Virus record (IMG/VR): IMGVR_UViG_3300032770_000028
Span: 1 to 51,963 of that record
DNA: 51,963 nucleotides
Direction: 5' to 3' (one strand)
DNA from: a virus
The position numbers and the translations under genes are program-made. Under the pieces are notes generated by a model. It saw only the letters and a program-made list of their open reading frames with translations. It searched no databases and was not told the DNA's origin. Of the stretch, positions 1 to 7,587 are shown in pieces; within the stretch, counting starts at the first letter, position 1; every line of letters starts with the position of its first letter.

Positions 1-127
1 GGGCATGCACCCCGATGTCATTATCTGCGACGACGTGATCAGCCGCGAAGCGATGGAGAACGCGCGGGCGGGTTCCTGGCAGATCATGGAGCGGACGAAC
101 CGCTGGATCAACCAGTTGCGCCCGCTC
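1..127. repeat. Terminal direct repeat (left copy)
   Basis: Bases 1-127 are identical to 51837-51963. The repeat lies inside the terminase large subunit gene and keeps its reading frame. The length of 127 is a common assembler k-mer size, so the simplest reading is that the contig is circular or circularly permuted and that the repeat is the assembly overlap, not a biological terminal repeat. The unique genome would then be 51,836 bp. Confidence 0.95.
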
Positions 128-1180
128 CTCAACTTGAACTATCCCGCGTACGAGATATTCGTCGTGGGCACCCGCTGGTGGCAGGGGGATTCGTATGAGC
201 ACATCGAGCGCAGTTTCGGCTACGGGGAAACCGAGCAGAAGTTTCTCCTTAAAACTCGGCTGGCCGACGGTTCTACCCAAACCCTTCCTGCTTTTAGACG
301 GGGAGACTTGGCAATATTTCGGCGAGCCATCATCGAAGACGGTGTATGTATTTTTCCCGAAAAGTACTCCCTCGACGATCTGGCCAAAATCCGGGTAGCC
401 GACGAGTTGCTCTACGCTGCCAACTTCATGAACAACCCTACGGACCAGCTCATCGCCACGTTCAAGGCGAACTGGCTCCGGTACTTCTCCTACGACACGC
501 CGAGGCAGGTGCACTTTGTCGACCGCGATGGGAAAGACCGCTACGTCCTCACCGACGACCTTGACTGTGTGCTTTCGGTGGACCCGGCCTTCGCAGAAGG
601 TGAGGGACGAAGTCGTGCAGCGCTTGTGCTTACTGGAAGTACCGACGATGGGCACCGGCTACTTCTCGTTGCCGACGCGAAGAAAGGCGGCGCGGAAGCG
701 CTCACGCAAGACATCGTCGCCCTCTGCACGACGTGGAAGCCGCGCAAGCTCCTGATCGAGCGCGCGGGGCAGCAGGCGGCGTTCATCCTCTACGTCCGGC
801 AGGCGCTGGAGAAGGCGCGGCTGTTCACGCCCATCGTGGAGGTGACGCCGGGCGGGCGCAAGAAGGACGTGCGGATCATGACGCTGGAGCCGTATTTCCA
901 GCGGGGCATCATCTACGTGCAGCGGGAGCAGCACGATTTCCTGAACGAGTACACGGGGTTTCCACGTACGGAATTTAAGGATCTGCTCGACGCGTTATCG
1001 TACCAACCGCCGGAGTGGCGCAACCCAACCAACGCGGGCCTGGACGGCTCCCCGCTGGCCGAGCAGCGCGTGCGGGCCGAACGCGAGCGGCTCTATCAGA
1101 AGATGGGCACGCGCCCCACCCCTGCCAAACGGGAGTTGAAGGACATTAGATTCCGAGAAGACGGCTCGAAAAGGTGGTGA
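2..1180 (+). CDS. terL: Terminase large subunit, C-terminal part (continues from 51328)
   Basis: This is the C-terminal part of the ATP-driven DNA packaging motor. Joined across the contig ends with the N-terminal part at 51328, the protein is 562 residues. The Walker B stretch VIICDDV is at the very start here (residues 176-182 of the joined protein). The RNase H-like nuclease domain follows, with the acidic motif VDPAF near residue 362 and a late LLDALSY motif near residue 499 that supplies another metal ligand. The first ATG (base 5) is internal to the protein and is not the real start. The stretch 240-420 is lower in GC than its flanks, which may be a mosaic segment. Confidence 0.95.
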   Translation, partial: GMHPDVIICDDVISREAMENARAGSWQIMERTNRWINQLRPLLNLNYPAYEIFVVGTRWWQGDSYEHIERSFGYGETEQKFLLKTRLADGSTQTLPAFRRGDLAIFRRAIIEDGVCIFPEKYSLDDLAKIRVADELLYAANFMNNPTDQLIATFKANWLRYFSYDTPRQVHFVDRDGKDRYVLTDDLDCVLSVDPAFAEGEGRSRAALVLTGSTDDGHRLLLVADAKKGGAEALTQDIVALCTTWKPRKLLIERAGQQAAFILYVRQALEKARLFTPIVEVTPGGRKKDVRIMTLEPYFQRGIIYVQREQHDFLNEYTGFPRTEFKDLLDALSYQPPEWRNPTNAGLDGSPLAEQRVRAERERLYQKMGTRPTPAKRELKDIRFREDGSKRW

Positions 1181-1707
1181 CGATGCGCTGTCGCGTTGAG
1201 GGGTGTCCGAACGAAGCCAACGTGCCGGGTAGCGCCCGCGACCTTTGCCGCGCGCACTATCGTAGGTGGCAAAACTGGGGCGACGAGAACGCCCCGCTGC
1301 GAAAAGTGTATTCGTGGGAAGGCGACGTATGTGCGGAACCAGGATGTGGCAAGCGTCCGTGTGCGCACGGGCTTTGCGATACCCACTACCAGGCAACTAG
1401 GCGTCGGCACGATCCAGAGGGCAATCGGCGTCGGGGCCTGGCTTTCAAGGAGCGCACGCGGCGGAAGCAAGAGGCGTTGATGGGCAGGCCGAGGCCGGAA
1501 CGCTGTGAGTTATGCGGCGAACCCGGTTACGGCCGCAAGCCATCCATCGTTTTCGACCACGACCACGCCACGGGCCAACCGCGTGGCTGGCTCTGTGACC
1601 GCTGCAACAAGGTGCTAGGCTTGGTGCACGACGACCCAGCGTTGCTTGCTGTTCTACAACACTATCTAGAGGACCATCGTGGCAAAACTCACAACGAAGC
1701 AGCGTAA
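1177..1707 (+). CDS. HNH endonuclease, recombination endonuclease VII-like
   Basis: Free-standing homing-type nuclease of about 176 residues. The C-terminal half has the endonuclease VII pattern: a CELCG knuckle, then FDHDHATGQPRGWLCDRCN, giving the HNH catalytic centre and a second Cys pair. The N-terminal half has two further Cys/His knuckles (CRVEGC...CRAHY and CAEPGC...CDTHY). The start is GTG at 1177, overlapping the TGA of terL by four bases; GTG 1174 and ATG 1183 are alternatives. The position directly behind terL is typical of mobile HNH genes, although some HNH proteins near terminases take part in packaging. Confidence 0.88.
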   Translation: MTMRCRVEGCPNEANVPGSARDLCRAHYRRWQNWGDENAPLRKVYSWEGDVCAEPGCGKRPCAHGLCDTHYQATRRRHDPEGNRRRGLAFKERTRRKQEALMGRPRPERCELCGEPGYGRKPSIVFDHDHATGQPRGWLCDRCNKVLGLVHDDPALLAVLQHYLEDHRGKTHNEAA

Positions 1708-1879
1708 AGCGCTCCCGAAGTCTGATTTTGCGTTGGGGGGTGGTAGATACCCCATCGAAGACAAAAATCACGCACGGGCAGCGTTGTCTCGCGTGTCGCA
1801 GCACGGCACGCCGAGCGAGAAGGCGAAGGTGCGGGCGAAGGTAAAGGCCAAGTACCCCGACATCGGGAAGGGCAAGTAA
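1679..1879 (+). CDS. Small phage protein, DUF6582-like
   Basis: A protein of 66 residues with the recurring phage and bacterial motif FALGGGRYPIEDKNHARAAL, followed by HGTPSEKAKVRAKVKAKYP. It matches the pattern of the DUF6582 family, whose function is unknown. It is Lys/Arg rich. The start is GTG 1679, which overlaps the HNH gene by 29 bases. First of eight tiny genes between terL and portal. Confidence 0.75.
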   Translation: MAKLTTKQRKALPKSDFALGGGRYPIEDKNHARAALSRVSQHGTPSEKAKVRAKVKAKYPDIGKGK

Positions 1880-1880
1880 G

Positions 1881-2105
1881 ATGGCATACGCGCAGAGGTG
1901 CCCGATTTGCAACGGCACCGGCAAGATCGCAGACAACACCACGGCAGGGAACCGCACCTGTCACGGGTGCTACGGTCGCGGATGGGTGGAAGTTGGCAGC
2001 GCCTACCCGATCTACCCGTATCCCGTGTACTCGTGGCCGCAGCCAACCACCATTCCACCGTGGACTATCACGTGGGGCAGCACACATGGCCAATCGAACT
2101 TTTGA
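1881..2105 (+). CDS. Small DnaJ-type zinc-finger-like protein
   Basis: A protein of 74 residues. It opens with two CxxCxGxG-type knuckles, CPICNGTGK and CHGCYGRGW, the pattern of the DnaJ central zinc finger, which predicts binding of one zinc ion. The C-terminal half is rich in Pro, Tyr and Trp and looks extended. The ATG lies one base after the previous stop. No function can be assigned beyond zinc binding. Confidence 0.7.
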   Translation: MAYAQRCPICNGTGKIADNTTAGNRTCHGCYGRGWVEVGSAYPIYPYPVYSWPQPTTIPPWTITWGSTHGQSNF

Positions 2106-2298
2106 CATCTCCAAACTCGACACCTTCAACGGTTCCGACACCGACCCCTCGCGCGGGGACATGGCGGCCATGACGCTGCGCCACCCGCCCAAGGGCAAGG
2201 GGTTGCGCAAGGGCAAGAGCGAGCAGGCGGCCGCGCGGGCGGAGGCCACGCGGGACCAGCGGGACAGGCACCAGAGCCGCGCGCTCTCGTACTTCTAG
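2086..2298 (+). CDS. Hypothetical small basic protein
   Basis: A protein of 70 residues starting MANRTFDISKLDTF, overlapping the end of the previous gene by 20 bases in another frame. The C-terminal half is highly charged (repeated Lys/Arg/Glu, likely helical). Coding is supported by its tight packing between neighbours and by the strong AGGAGG right at its stop that serves the next gene. No family recognised. Confidence 0.6.
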   Translation: MANRTFDISKLDTFNGSDTDPSRGDMAAMTLRHPPKGKGLRKGKSEQAAARAEATRDQRDRHQSRALSYF

Positions 2299-2306
2299 GA
2301 GGACGT

Positions 2307-2453
2307 ATGCCAAGCAAGCAGACCAAGCGCCAAGTCGGCTACCTGCTCTCCAGCGGCTCGTCCCTGACGCCAGCGCAGAAGGCCAAGGAGAAGGCCGAAC
2401 TCCATTCGGGCGCCGTGAAGGTGGTGCCGAACAAGAAGAAGCGGGGCAAGTGA
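2307..2453 (+). CDS. Hypothetical 48-residue basic protein
   Basis: An ATG at 2307 follows a perfect AGGAGG at 2297-2302. The 48-residue product starts MPSKQTKRQVGYLLSSGS and ends in the run KKKRGK. Small proteins with this KRQVxYLLSSGSxLTPAQ pattern occur in phage head operons, from memory of similar proteins; the function is unknown. It joins the next gene by a GTGA overlap. Confidence 0.7.
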   Translation: MPSKQTKRQVGYLLSSGSSLTPAQKAKEKAELHSGAVKVVPNKKKRGK

Positions 2454-2656
2454 GGAAGCCGTCCCCGCCCGCCTGCACCTACGTCACGCCCGCCCGCCTG
2501 GCCCAGATGCGCGCCTACCAGCGCCTGCGCTACGCGCGGCCCGCCTTCCGCACCATCAAGCTGGCCGCCAAGCGGGAGCGGTGGCGGCGCCGGGAGGCCT
2601 GGACCGACGACTCACGGGAAACCCAGGAGACGGAGTCTCCCCGCGAGGCGCGGTAG
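2450..2656 (+). CDS. Hypothetical Arg-rich protein
   Basis: A protein of 68 residues starting at GTG 2450 in a four-base overlap with the previous stop. It is very rich in Arg and has an RLRYARPAFRTIKLAAKRERWRRR-type basic helix that could bind nucleic acid. No family recognised. A 78-base gap with no clear signal (2657-2734) follows before the next ATG. Confidence 0.5.
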   Translation: MRKPSPPACTYVTPARLAQMRAYQRLRYARPAFRTIKLAAKRERWRRREAWTDDSRETQETESPREAR

Positions 2657-2734
2657 CGCCGAGCGATAAACCGGCTGTTGCATTTCGCTGCGCCGAGTGC
2701 CATCTTTTACAACAGACGCCCACTCGGAGCGCGT

Positions 2735-3061
2735 ATGTCGGGAGTGAAGGACTCGTTTGACCCTACCTGGCCCATGCCCAAGCCCGATGACTCTGTGGCG
2801 GGCAGTTACGAAGCACCGGAACGCGCCGGCCCGGACAGCAAGCGCCCCTCAGTCATTCAGTACGCAGGTGACGGCACCGCCGAGTTGCGCAGCGCTGCCG
2901 AAACCAAGCACAGCGCGGAGATCCCCCGTGGCGAAGGCGCGACCAAGCGCTTCCCGAAAGGCGTTGACCAGTTCGACCCCATCAACCTCCGTATCCCGAA
3001 ACAGGACAACGCGCTCAAGCACGGCAAATACGACACGGGCGAAGGCGAAGACAGCGCCTGA
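2735..3061 (+). CDS. Hypothetical protein in the terL-portal interval
   Basis: A protein of 108 residues from ATG 2735 (MSGVKDSFDP). An upstream in-frame TTG at 2678 would add 19 residues but lacks a ribosome site. It is hydrophilic and rich in Pro, Lys and Asp, without membrane segments or Cys, probably largely disordered. No family recognised. Confidence 0.55.
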   Translation: MSGVKDSFDPTWPMPKPDDSVAGSYEAPERAGPDSKRPSVIQYAGDGTAELRSAAETKHSAEIPRGEGATKRFPKGVDQFDPINLRIPKQDNALKHGKYDTGEGEDSA

Positions 3062-3136
3062 CGACCCCATTTCGGTGGCGTGGCATATCTGGACGGCGCC
3101 GCCGCATCCGCTCTGCAAGCACAAGGTGGGCTAAAC

Positions 3137-3328
3137 ATGGCCATTGAGCATCCGAAGCCGAAGCCGCTGCCCGTCAAGAACACCGTGCCCGAATACGGGC
3201 AGGCTCGTTACAAGGAGCCGCGCCAGCGCCAGTTCGGCGTGCTGGGCTTCGATGACCGGCCCGAGGCGCTGATTGGCGGCACCGTCATCCACAAGGGCGA
3301 GAACTTCGAGGACTCGAAAGATGAGTGA
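3137..3328 (+). CDS. Hypothetical small protein
   Basis: A protein of 63 residues starting MAIEHPKPKPLPVKN. An in-frame GTG at 3080 would give 82 residues, but ATG 3137 is preferred because the basic Pro/Lys N-terminus resembles its neighbours. It overlaps the next gene by eight bases. Function unknown. Confidence 0.55.
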   Translation: MAIEHPKPKPLPVKNTVPEYGQARYKEPRQRQFGVLGFDDRPEALIGGTVIHKGENFEDSKDE

Positions 3329-3491
3329 GCCGAAGGGCAATCCCCACAAGACGCGCCGCGCTACGGTGAGGCCCGTCTTCGGCAAGGAGAAGGGCAAGGC
3401 CGTCGGCGACAAGCCCGCCAGCAAGCACGACGGCGCCAGCAACGAGCCGCACGGCACCACGGACCGCCAGTCGTACTACGCCGAGCACTAG
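3321..3491 (+). CDS. Hypothetical small basic protein before portal
   Basis: A protein of 56 residues starting MSEPKGNPHKTRRATVRP. It is basic, with no hydrophobic core, and looks disordered. Its TAG is immediately followed by the portal ATG at 3492, so it is almost certainly cotranscribed and probably translationally coupled with portal. Function unknown. Confidence 0.6.
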   Translation: MSEPKGNPHKTRRATVRPVFGKEKGKAVGDKPASKHDGASNEPHGTTDRQSYYAEH

Positions 3492-5462
3492 ATGCCCGCA
3501 GCGGTACAATTTGGCGACGGGCGCGACGAGGCTTTCCGGCTCTGGTCGAGTTTCGAGCTGACGCAAGCCCTGGGCAACCGCTCGGGGCTTGAGCAGTTGT
3601 GGACGCAGTGGCTGGGGGAGTATCGGCCGCCCGTCGAGTCGCTAACTAAAGCCTTCCCCTGGGAGGGTGCCAGCAACAGAACCCTTCCCCTCAGTGCGAT
3701 GAACGCGGACCCCACGTTGGCCAAGCTAATGGCCACGTTGCATGCCCCGGACAATTTGTGGACGGTGCAACCGCTCAACGAACGGTGGGTGAATGTGGCA
3801 AAGCCGCTCCAAGATTTTTTGGAGTTCCTCGATGCCACGCAATTACATATGTTCGGCGTGAACTACCGGGCGATGTTGGAGTTCATCAAGCTCGGCACTT
3901 GCATCTACAAGACGGGCTGGTTTTACGAGAAGCGCAAGGGCCGCTCCTACGATGCGAGCGGGAAGATCGTGCCGGCGACGAAGATCGTGAGTCGGCCGTA
4001 CGTTGATTTCGTGAGCCTCAACGACTTCGTGGTGCCCGGCGGCTACGACAACATCCAGGCGGACGATTACCGGGGCGCGCCGTGGGTGGCCGAGCGCTTC
4101 TGGCTCCGGTATCCCGACTTTCTCGCGCGGGCCGAGGGGCAGGAGCCGTTTTTGCCGCAGTACGACCCGGCGAAAGTGGAGATCGTCAAGAACTACATCC
4201 AAATCCAGCGCACGAAGTTGGAGCAGGAGCGGGATGTGCTGGAGGAGAACCCGCCCTGGCGGATGCAGCGGATTGAGCTATTCGAGTTCCACACGCGGTT
4301 CGGCATCAAGGACGACAGCGATATCGATGACATTGTGGCCGTCATTCACTTGCCGACCCGCACGGTACTAAGGGTCACGCTGAATCCGTATCGCCACGGG
4401 CTCCGGCCTTACGAGTGCGCCCGCTATATCCGGGGCGACGGCTTCTACGGCATCGGCATCGTGGAGCAGTCGCACATGTTCCAGGAGTGGCTGAGCCTCT
4501 TGGCCAATTACCAGACGGACAACGTGCTGGCGGCCAACGCGACGATGATCGCGGCGAAACTCGGGGCGAACGTGGTGCCGGGCGAGCCGGTCTATCCGGG
4601 CAAGGTGTGGGCGCTGGACAATCCGGCGGATGACCTCAAGGTGTTCAAGCTTGCCGATATTTACCCGAGCCTCCCGGCCTTGGGGGCGATGGTGCAGGCG
4701 TGGGGCGAGCGGCGCACGGGGCTTTCGGACATCCAGTTCGGCAACCCGTCGAACATGCCGAGCCGTACGCCCGCCACGTCGATGCTCAGTCTCCTGCAAG
4801 AGGGCAACAAGCGCTTCGACCTCTCGCTCAAGGAACTGCGCGTCAATTGCCTCGACCGCGTGGGCCTGCGCTTGCTCCAGATGCTCCAGCAGTTCGCGGC
4901 CGACCCCGTGATTGACCCCGAGCGCAAGTATCTGCGCTTGGCCGCCACGGTGCTGGGCGACCAGCCGGGGCAGTGGCTCAGCCAAGTGCTGGAACTCCCG
5001 ATTGAAGAGATCGAGAACGGTGTCGGGTGCGCCGTGAGCGCCACGAGCGGCACGGCGAACAAGGAAGTGGAGAAGCAGGCGTTCTTGGCGCTCGTGCAGT
5101 TGCAGGCCCAGTTGGCGCCTCAGTATCTTCAGCTCTCGCAGATTGCGACGAATCCCCAGGTCTTGCAGAGCGCACCCGGCGTGGCCCAGACGGCGCAGGA
5201 ACTCTATCACGGCTTCGCCGAACTCCAAAAGCGGCTTCTGGAGCAATACGATGTCCGAAACCCCGAAGAAATTCTGGTCAACGCTGACACGCTTACGCAG
5301 GCCGTCCAAGCCGTCGCTGGCGGGCAGCCTCTCCAGCCCGGACCCGGTGGCTTCGCTGGCGGACAGTCTGGGGCTCAGCCTCTCGGACTTGTCAGCCCTC
5401 AAGCGACTGCTAACCCTGCCGGAATGGGCCAGTTACTTGGGCTTGCTGGAGCGGCTGTATGA
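3492..5462 (+). CDS. Portal protein
   Basis: A protein of 656 residues, in the size range of podovirus portals. Portal forms the dodecameric ring at one vertex through which DNA is packaged and ejected. It sits after the terminases and ahead of scaffold and capsid. Typical features are a wing/stem region with NPYRHGLRPYECARYIRGDG, followed by FYGIGIVEQSHMFQEW and LLANYQTDNVLAANATM (about residues 295-355), and a long Gln-rich helical C-terminus. The last 50 residues are Gly/Pro/Gln rich, and their DNA also encodes the N-terminus of the next gene in another frame. Confidence 0.9.
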   Translation: MPAAVQFGDGRDEAFRLWSSFELTQALGNRSGLEQLWTQWLGEYRPPVESLTKAFPWEGASNRTLPLSAMNADPTLAKLMATLHAPDNLWTVQPLNERWVNVAKPLQDFLEFLDATQLHMFGVNYRAMLEFIKLGTCIYKTGWFYEKRKGRSYDASGKIVPATKIVSRPYVDFVSLNDFVVPGGYDNIQADDYRGAPWVAERFWLRYPDFLARAEGQEPFLPQYDPAKVEIVKNYIQIQRTKLEQERDVLEENPPWRMQRIELFEFHTRFGIKDDSDIDDIVAVIHLPTRTVLRVTLNPYRHGLRPYECARYIRGDGFYGIGIVEQSHMFQEWLSLLANYQTDNVLAANATMIAAKLGANVVPGEPVYPGKVWALDNPADDLKVFKLADIYPSLPALGAMVQAWGERRTGLSDIQFGNPSNMPSRTPATSMLSLLQEGNKRFDLSLKELRVNCLDRVGLRLLQMLQQFAADPVIDPERKYLRLAATVLGDQPGQWLSQVLELPIEEIENGVGCAVSATSGTANKEVEKQAFLALVQLQAQLAPQYLQLSQIATNPQVLQSAPGVAQTAQELYHGFAELQKRLLEQYDVRNPEEILVNADTLTQAVQAVAGGQPLQPGPGGFAGGQSGAQPLGLVSPQATANPAGMGQLLGLAGAAV

Positions 5463-5685
5463 GCGCCACGCCAATCGGTTCAAGGAAGGGCTGAGTTACG
5501 AGGAGTATCGTCAGGAAGTCGGCGCCCTGAAAGCATTCGAGGAGATGGCCAAAGCCGCCGACCAAATCGCCTGGAAGATGGAGGAACTCGATGACCGCAG
5601 TCGCGCAACCGAGCAGCGGAACCGTACCAGCAACAGCGTCAACCCCTTCCTCGCCCACAGCCACTGGGGCAGCGGAGCCGTTTAG
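5251..5685 (+). CDS. Hypothetical protein overlapping the portal 3' end
   Basis: Up to 144 residues from ATG 5251, or about 112 from GTG 5347. The body (LSDLSALKRLLTLPEW, then YEEYRQEVGALKAFEEMA) is a helical pattern seen in small proteins encoded just after phage portals. The clearly protein-like part continues past the portal stop at 5462, so the gene is real, but the start is uncertain. It overlaps portal by up to 212 bases and the scaffold-like gene by 95 bases. Function unknown; an assembly role is inferred from position. Confidence 0.65.
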   Translation: MSETPKKFWSTLTRLRRPSKPSLAGSLSSPDPVASLADSLGLSLSDLSALKRLLTLPEWASYLGLLERLYERHANRFKEGLSYEEYRQEVGALKAFEEMAKAADQIAWKMEELDDRSRATEQRNRTSNSVNPFLAHSHWGSGAV

Positions 5686-6457
5686 GTTCGCGGCCGGGCC
5701 CGGTGTGCCGCCGTGGGCCGTAGGTAAGACGGCGCAGGAAGTTCTGGCGCAGAATGTGGCAATGGCGGATGCCTTGGCCACGGTGCAGCCGCCGAAGCCC
5801 GTGCAGCGGGAGCCAGCGGCGCCTAGCCCGGTGCCAGCCGCCCCCACGCTCCCGGACAACGATGCCTACACGCTGAATCCCGCCGATGCCACGCAGCGGG
5901 CGCTGGAGTACAACTGGCAGGTGCGGGCGCAGCCCTACCTCGACCAGTTGGCGGCGCAGGTGGCGGGCACGGGCCGGCAGGTGGCGAGCATCCAGTACGC
6001 GGACGAGTTCCGGCGCTGGGGGCCGGAGATCGACGCGCTCGTGGCGGGCGCGGCGCCGCAGCAGCGCACGCCCGCGCTGTATGAGCAGGCGGTGAAGCTC
6101 GTCAAGAGCAACCACATTGACGAGATCGCGGCGGAGCGCGCGCAGGCCAAACTGGCCGAACTCGGCGTGACCGACCGCACGAGCGGCGGCGGCACTGTTG
6201 CGTCAGTGGTGGCAGGCGCAGTAGATTTGACAAAGTTGCCCGCGTCGTACAAGGACGCGATGGAGCAGATGGGCATCGGGCCCAGCGAACTCCACGAGTT
6301 CCTCGGCAAGACGGGCCAGACGATGGAGCAGTTCGTCGAGAGCGCGAACCGCAACCAGATCATCACCGACATGCAGTGGGATCGGAAGGGACGCTCGCAC
6401 GTGGTCATGGACATGGAAAAGCTTTATCCCAAGGGCACGAAAGTGCAGGCCTGGTAA
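5591..6457 (+). CDS. Putative scaffolding protein
   Basis: A protein of 288 residues between portal and capsid, the usual scaffold position. The N-terminal 95 residues are low-complexity Ala/Pro/Thr/Ser. The middle and C-terminal parts are predicted helical and charged, with a basic C-terminus (DRKGRSHVVMDMEKLYPKGTK), as in scaffolds that bind the capsid shell through a basic tail. No sequence family is recognised, so the call rests on position and composition. Confidence 0.6.
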   Translation: MTAVAQPSSGTVPATASTPSSPTATGAAEPFRFAAGPGVPPWAVGKTAQEVLAQNVAMADALATVQPPKPVQREPAAPSPVPAAPTLPDNDAYTLNPADATQRALEYNWQVRAQPYLDQLAAQVAGTGRQVASIQYADEFRRWGPEIDALVAGAAPQQRTPALYEQAVKLVKSNHIDEIAAERAQAKLAELGVTDRTSGGGTVASVVAGAVDLTKLPASYKDAMEQMGIGPSELHEFLGKTGQTMEQFVESANRNQIITDMQWDRKGRSHVVMDMEKLYPKGTKVQAW

Positions 6458-7035
6458 TGGGCAAAGACCCCTTGATCGTGGCGGGCGACCGCTCGCTGGT
6501 GGGCGGCGTGGAAGGCTCCGCGCAGTTGTTCGACGTGGCGGCCAGCGCGGGCGACGTGACGTACGTGGAAGGCTATTCGGACAAGCGGCGCCACAATGCG
6601 TTGGCCCAGACGGATATCGGGCGCGAACGCGGGCTCAAGAAGGTGGCCGTGCCGCATCGGCTGCACTGGGTGCGGAACTCGACGCCGACCGGGAAGCCGG
6701 ATGCGCGGGACATCACGTCGCACCGCATGAATGGCTATGAGTTTGTCACGAAGGACAATCTGGCCGATTTGGGGCTCAAGGCTCCGGCGTCGGGTCAGTT
6801 GGATTCCGCCACGGGTCGTTACACCTGTGGCGACACGGTGTTGATGTACTGTACTCGCGATGTCGCTGCGCGAAACGAAAACATGTTGCGTCGGGCAACG
6901 GAAGATCGCTCATCGGCAGACGCCACGGGTGCCCATTTGGAGCAGGCGGGGCGCGAAGTGGGTCGGCAGATGGGCCAGGACATGCTCACGGAATCCACGG
7001 TCCAGCAGAAGCTGTCGAATCGTGCCGTAGAGTAG
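6457..7035 (+). CDS. Hypothetical head-module protein
   Basis: A protein of 192 residues starting MGKDPLIVAGDRSLVGG at a TAATG overlap with the scaffold-like gene. It has a mixed, compact composition with two Cys (CGD, YCTRD) and a charged helical C-terminus (QAGREVGRQMGQDML). It belongs to the capsid block by position and coupling. The family is not recognised. Confidence 0.65.
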   Translation: MGKDPLIVAGDRSLVGGVEGSAQLFDVAASAGDVTYVEGYSDKRRHNALAQTDIGRERGLKKVAVPHRLHWVRNSTPTGKPDARDITSHRMNGYEFVTKDNLADLGLKAPASGQLDSATGRYTCGDTVLMYCTRDVAARNENMLRRATEDRSSADATGAHLEQAGREVGRQMGQDMLTESTVQQKLSNRAVE

Positions 7036-7068
7036 TCCTGGGTCACCCCCTGCCAAAGGAGGCAAGTC

Positions 7069-7566
7069 GTGGCAAACACGATTGCCGGCATCGGGTTCCG
7101 GCCTGTCCGAGGCAACTGGGAAAAGGTGATGCTGCCGGTGGCATCCGCGGCGACGTTCCAGCAGTGGGCGCCCGTGGATTACGACGGCAACCGCAACCTC
7201 ATTGAGGCGACGAGCGCGTCCACGTTCATCGTGGGCGTGGCGATGTCGAACTCCACCGCCTCCACTCCCAGTCAGCTTTCCGTGAACGGCCCGCTGGTCA
7301 ACTGCGTGTTGGTCAGCATTCCGATGGATTTCTCCGCGACGGCCCGTGCCAGCATTCTGAGCACGGTGGTGGCGTCGGCGATTTCCATCGGGCAGTGTTA
7401 CAACATCGACAAGAAGGCCAACAACCTGGGCGTCGATGTCACCTCGCAGGCGTCCGCCATCGTGTATCTGGCTGGGAACTTTGACTCCGCGCTCTCGCAG
7501 GTGGATGTCCGGTTCCTGACTCAGGTGAACGGCCTGCCGTCCTACAAGTCCGTCACCAACTTCTAG
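7069..7566 (+). CDS. Putative capsid decoration protein
   Basis: A protein of 165 residues starting at GTG 7069 behind a strong AAAGGAGG, the kind of ribosome site expected for an abundant virion protein. The sequence is Ser/Thr/Val/Ala rich with alternating beta-strand character and few charges, and it lies directly before the major capsid gene. Head decoration or cement protein is an inference from position, size and expression signals. Confidence 0.55.
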   Translation: MANTIAGIGFRPVRGNWEKVMLPVASAATFQQWAPVDYDGNRNLIEATSASTFIVGVAMSNSTASTPSQLSVNGPLVNCVLVSIPMDFSATARASILSTVVASAISIGQCYNIDKKANNLGVDVTSQASAIVYLAGNFDSALSQVDVRFLTQVNGLPSYKSVTNF

Positions 7567-7587
7567 TGGGAAAGGAGCTAGCGAACC

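Noticed and set aside
1-127. Biological direct terminal repeats of T7 type
   Set aside because: The repeat is 127 bases, a standard assembler k-mer length, lies inside terL and leaves its frame intact, so assembly overlap is the better explanation.
4368-5402. 344-codon antisense frame within the portal gene
   Set aside because: A shadow frame produced by strong GC3 bias; no ribosome site or family resemblance.
6225-6260. TTGACA inside the scaffold-like gene as a promoter
   Set aside because: No -10 box at 16-18 bases; inside a coding region with good coding potential.
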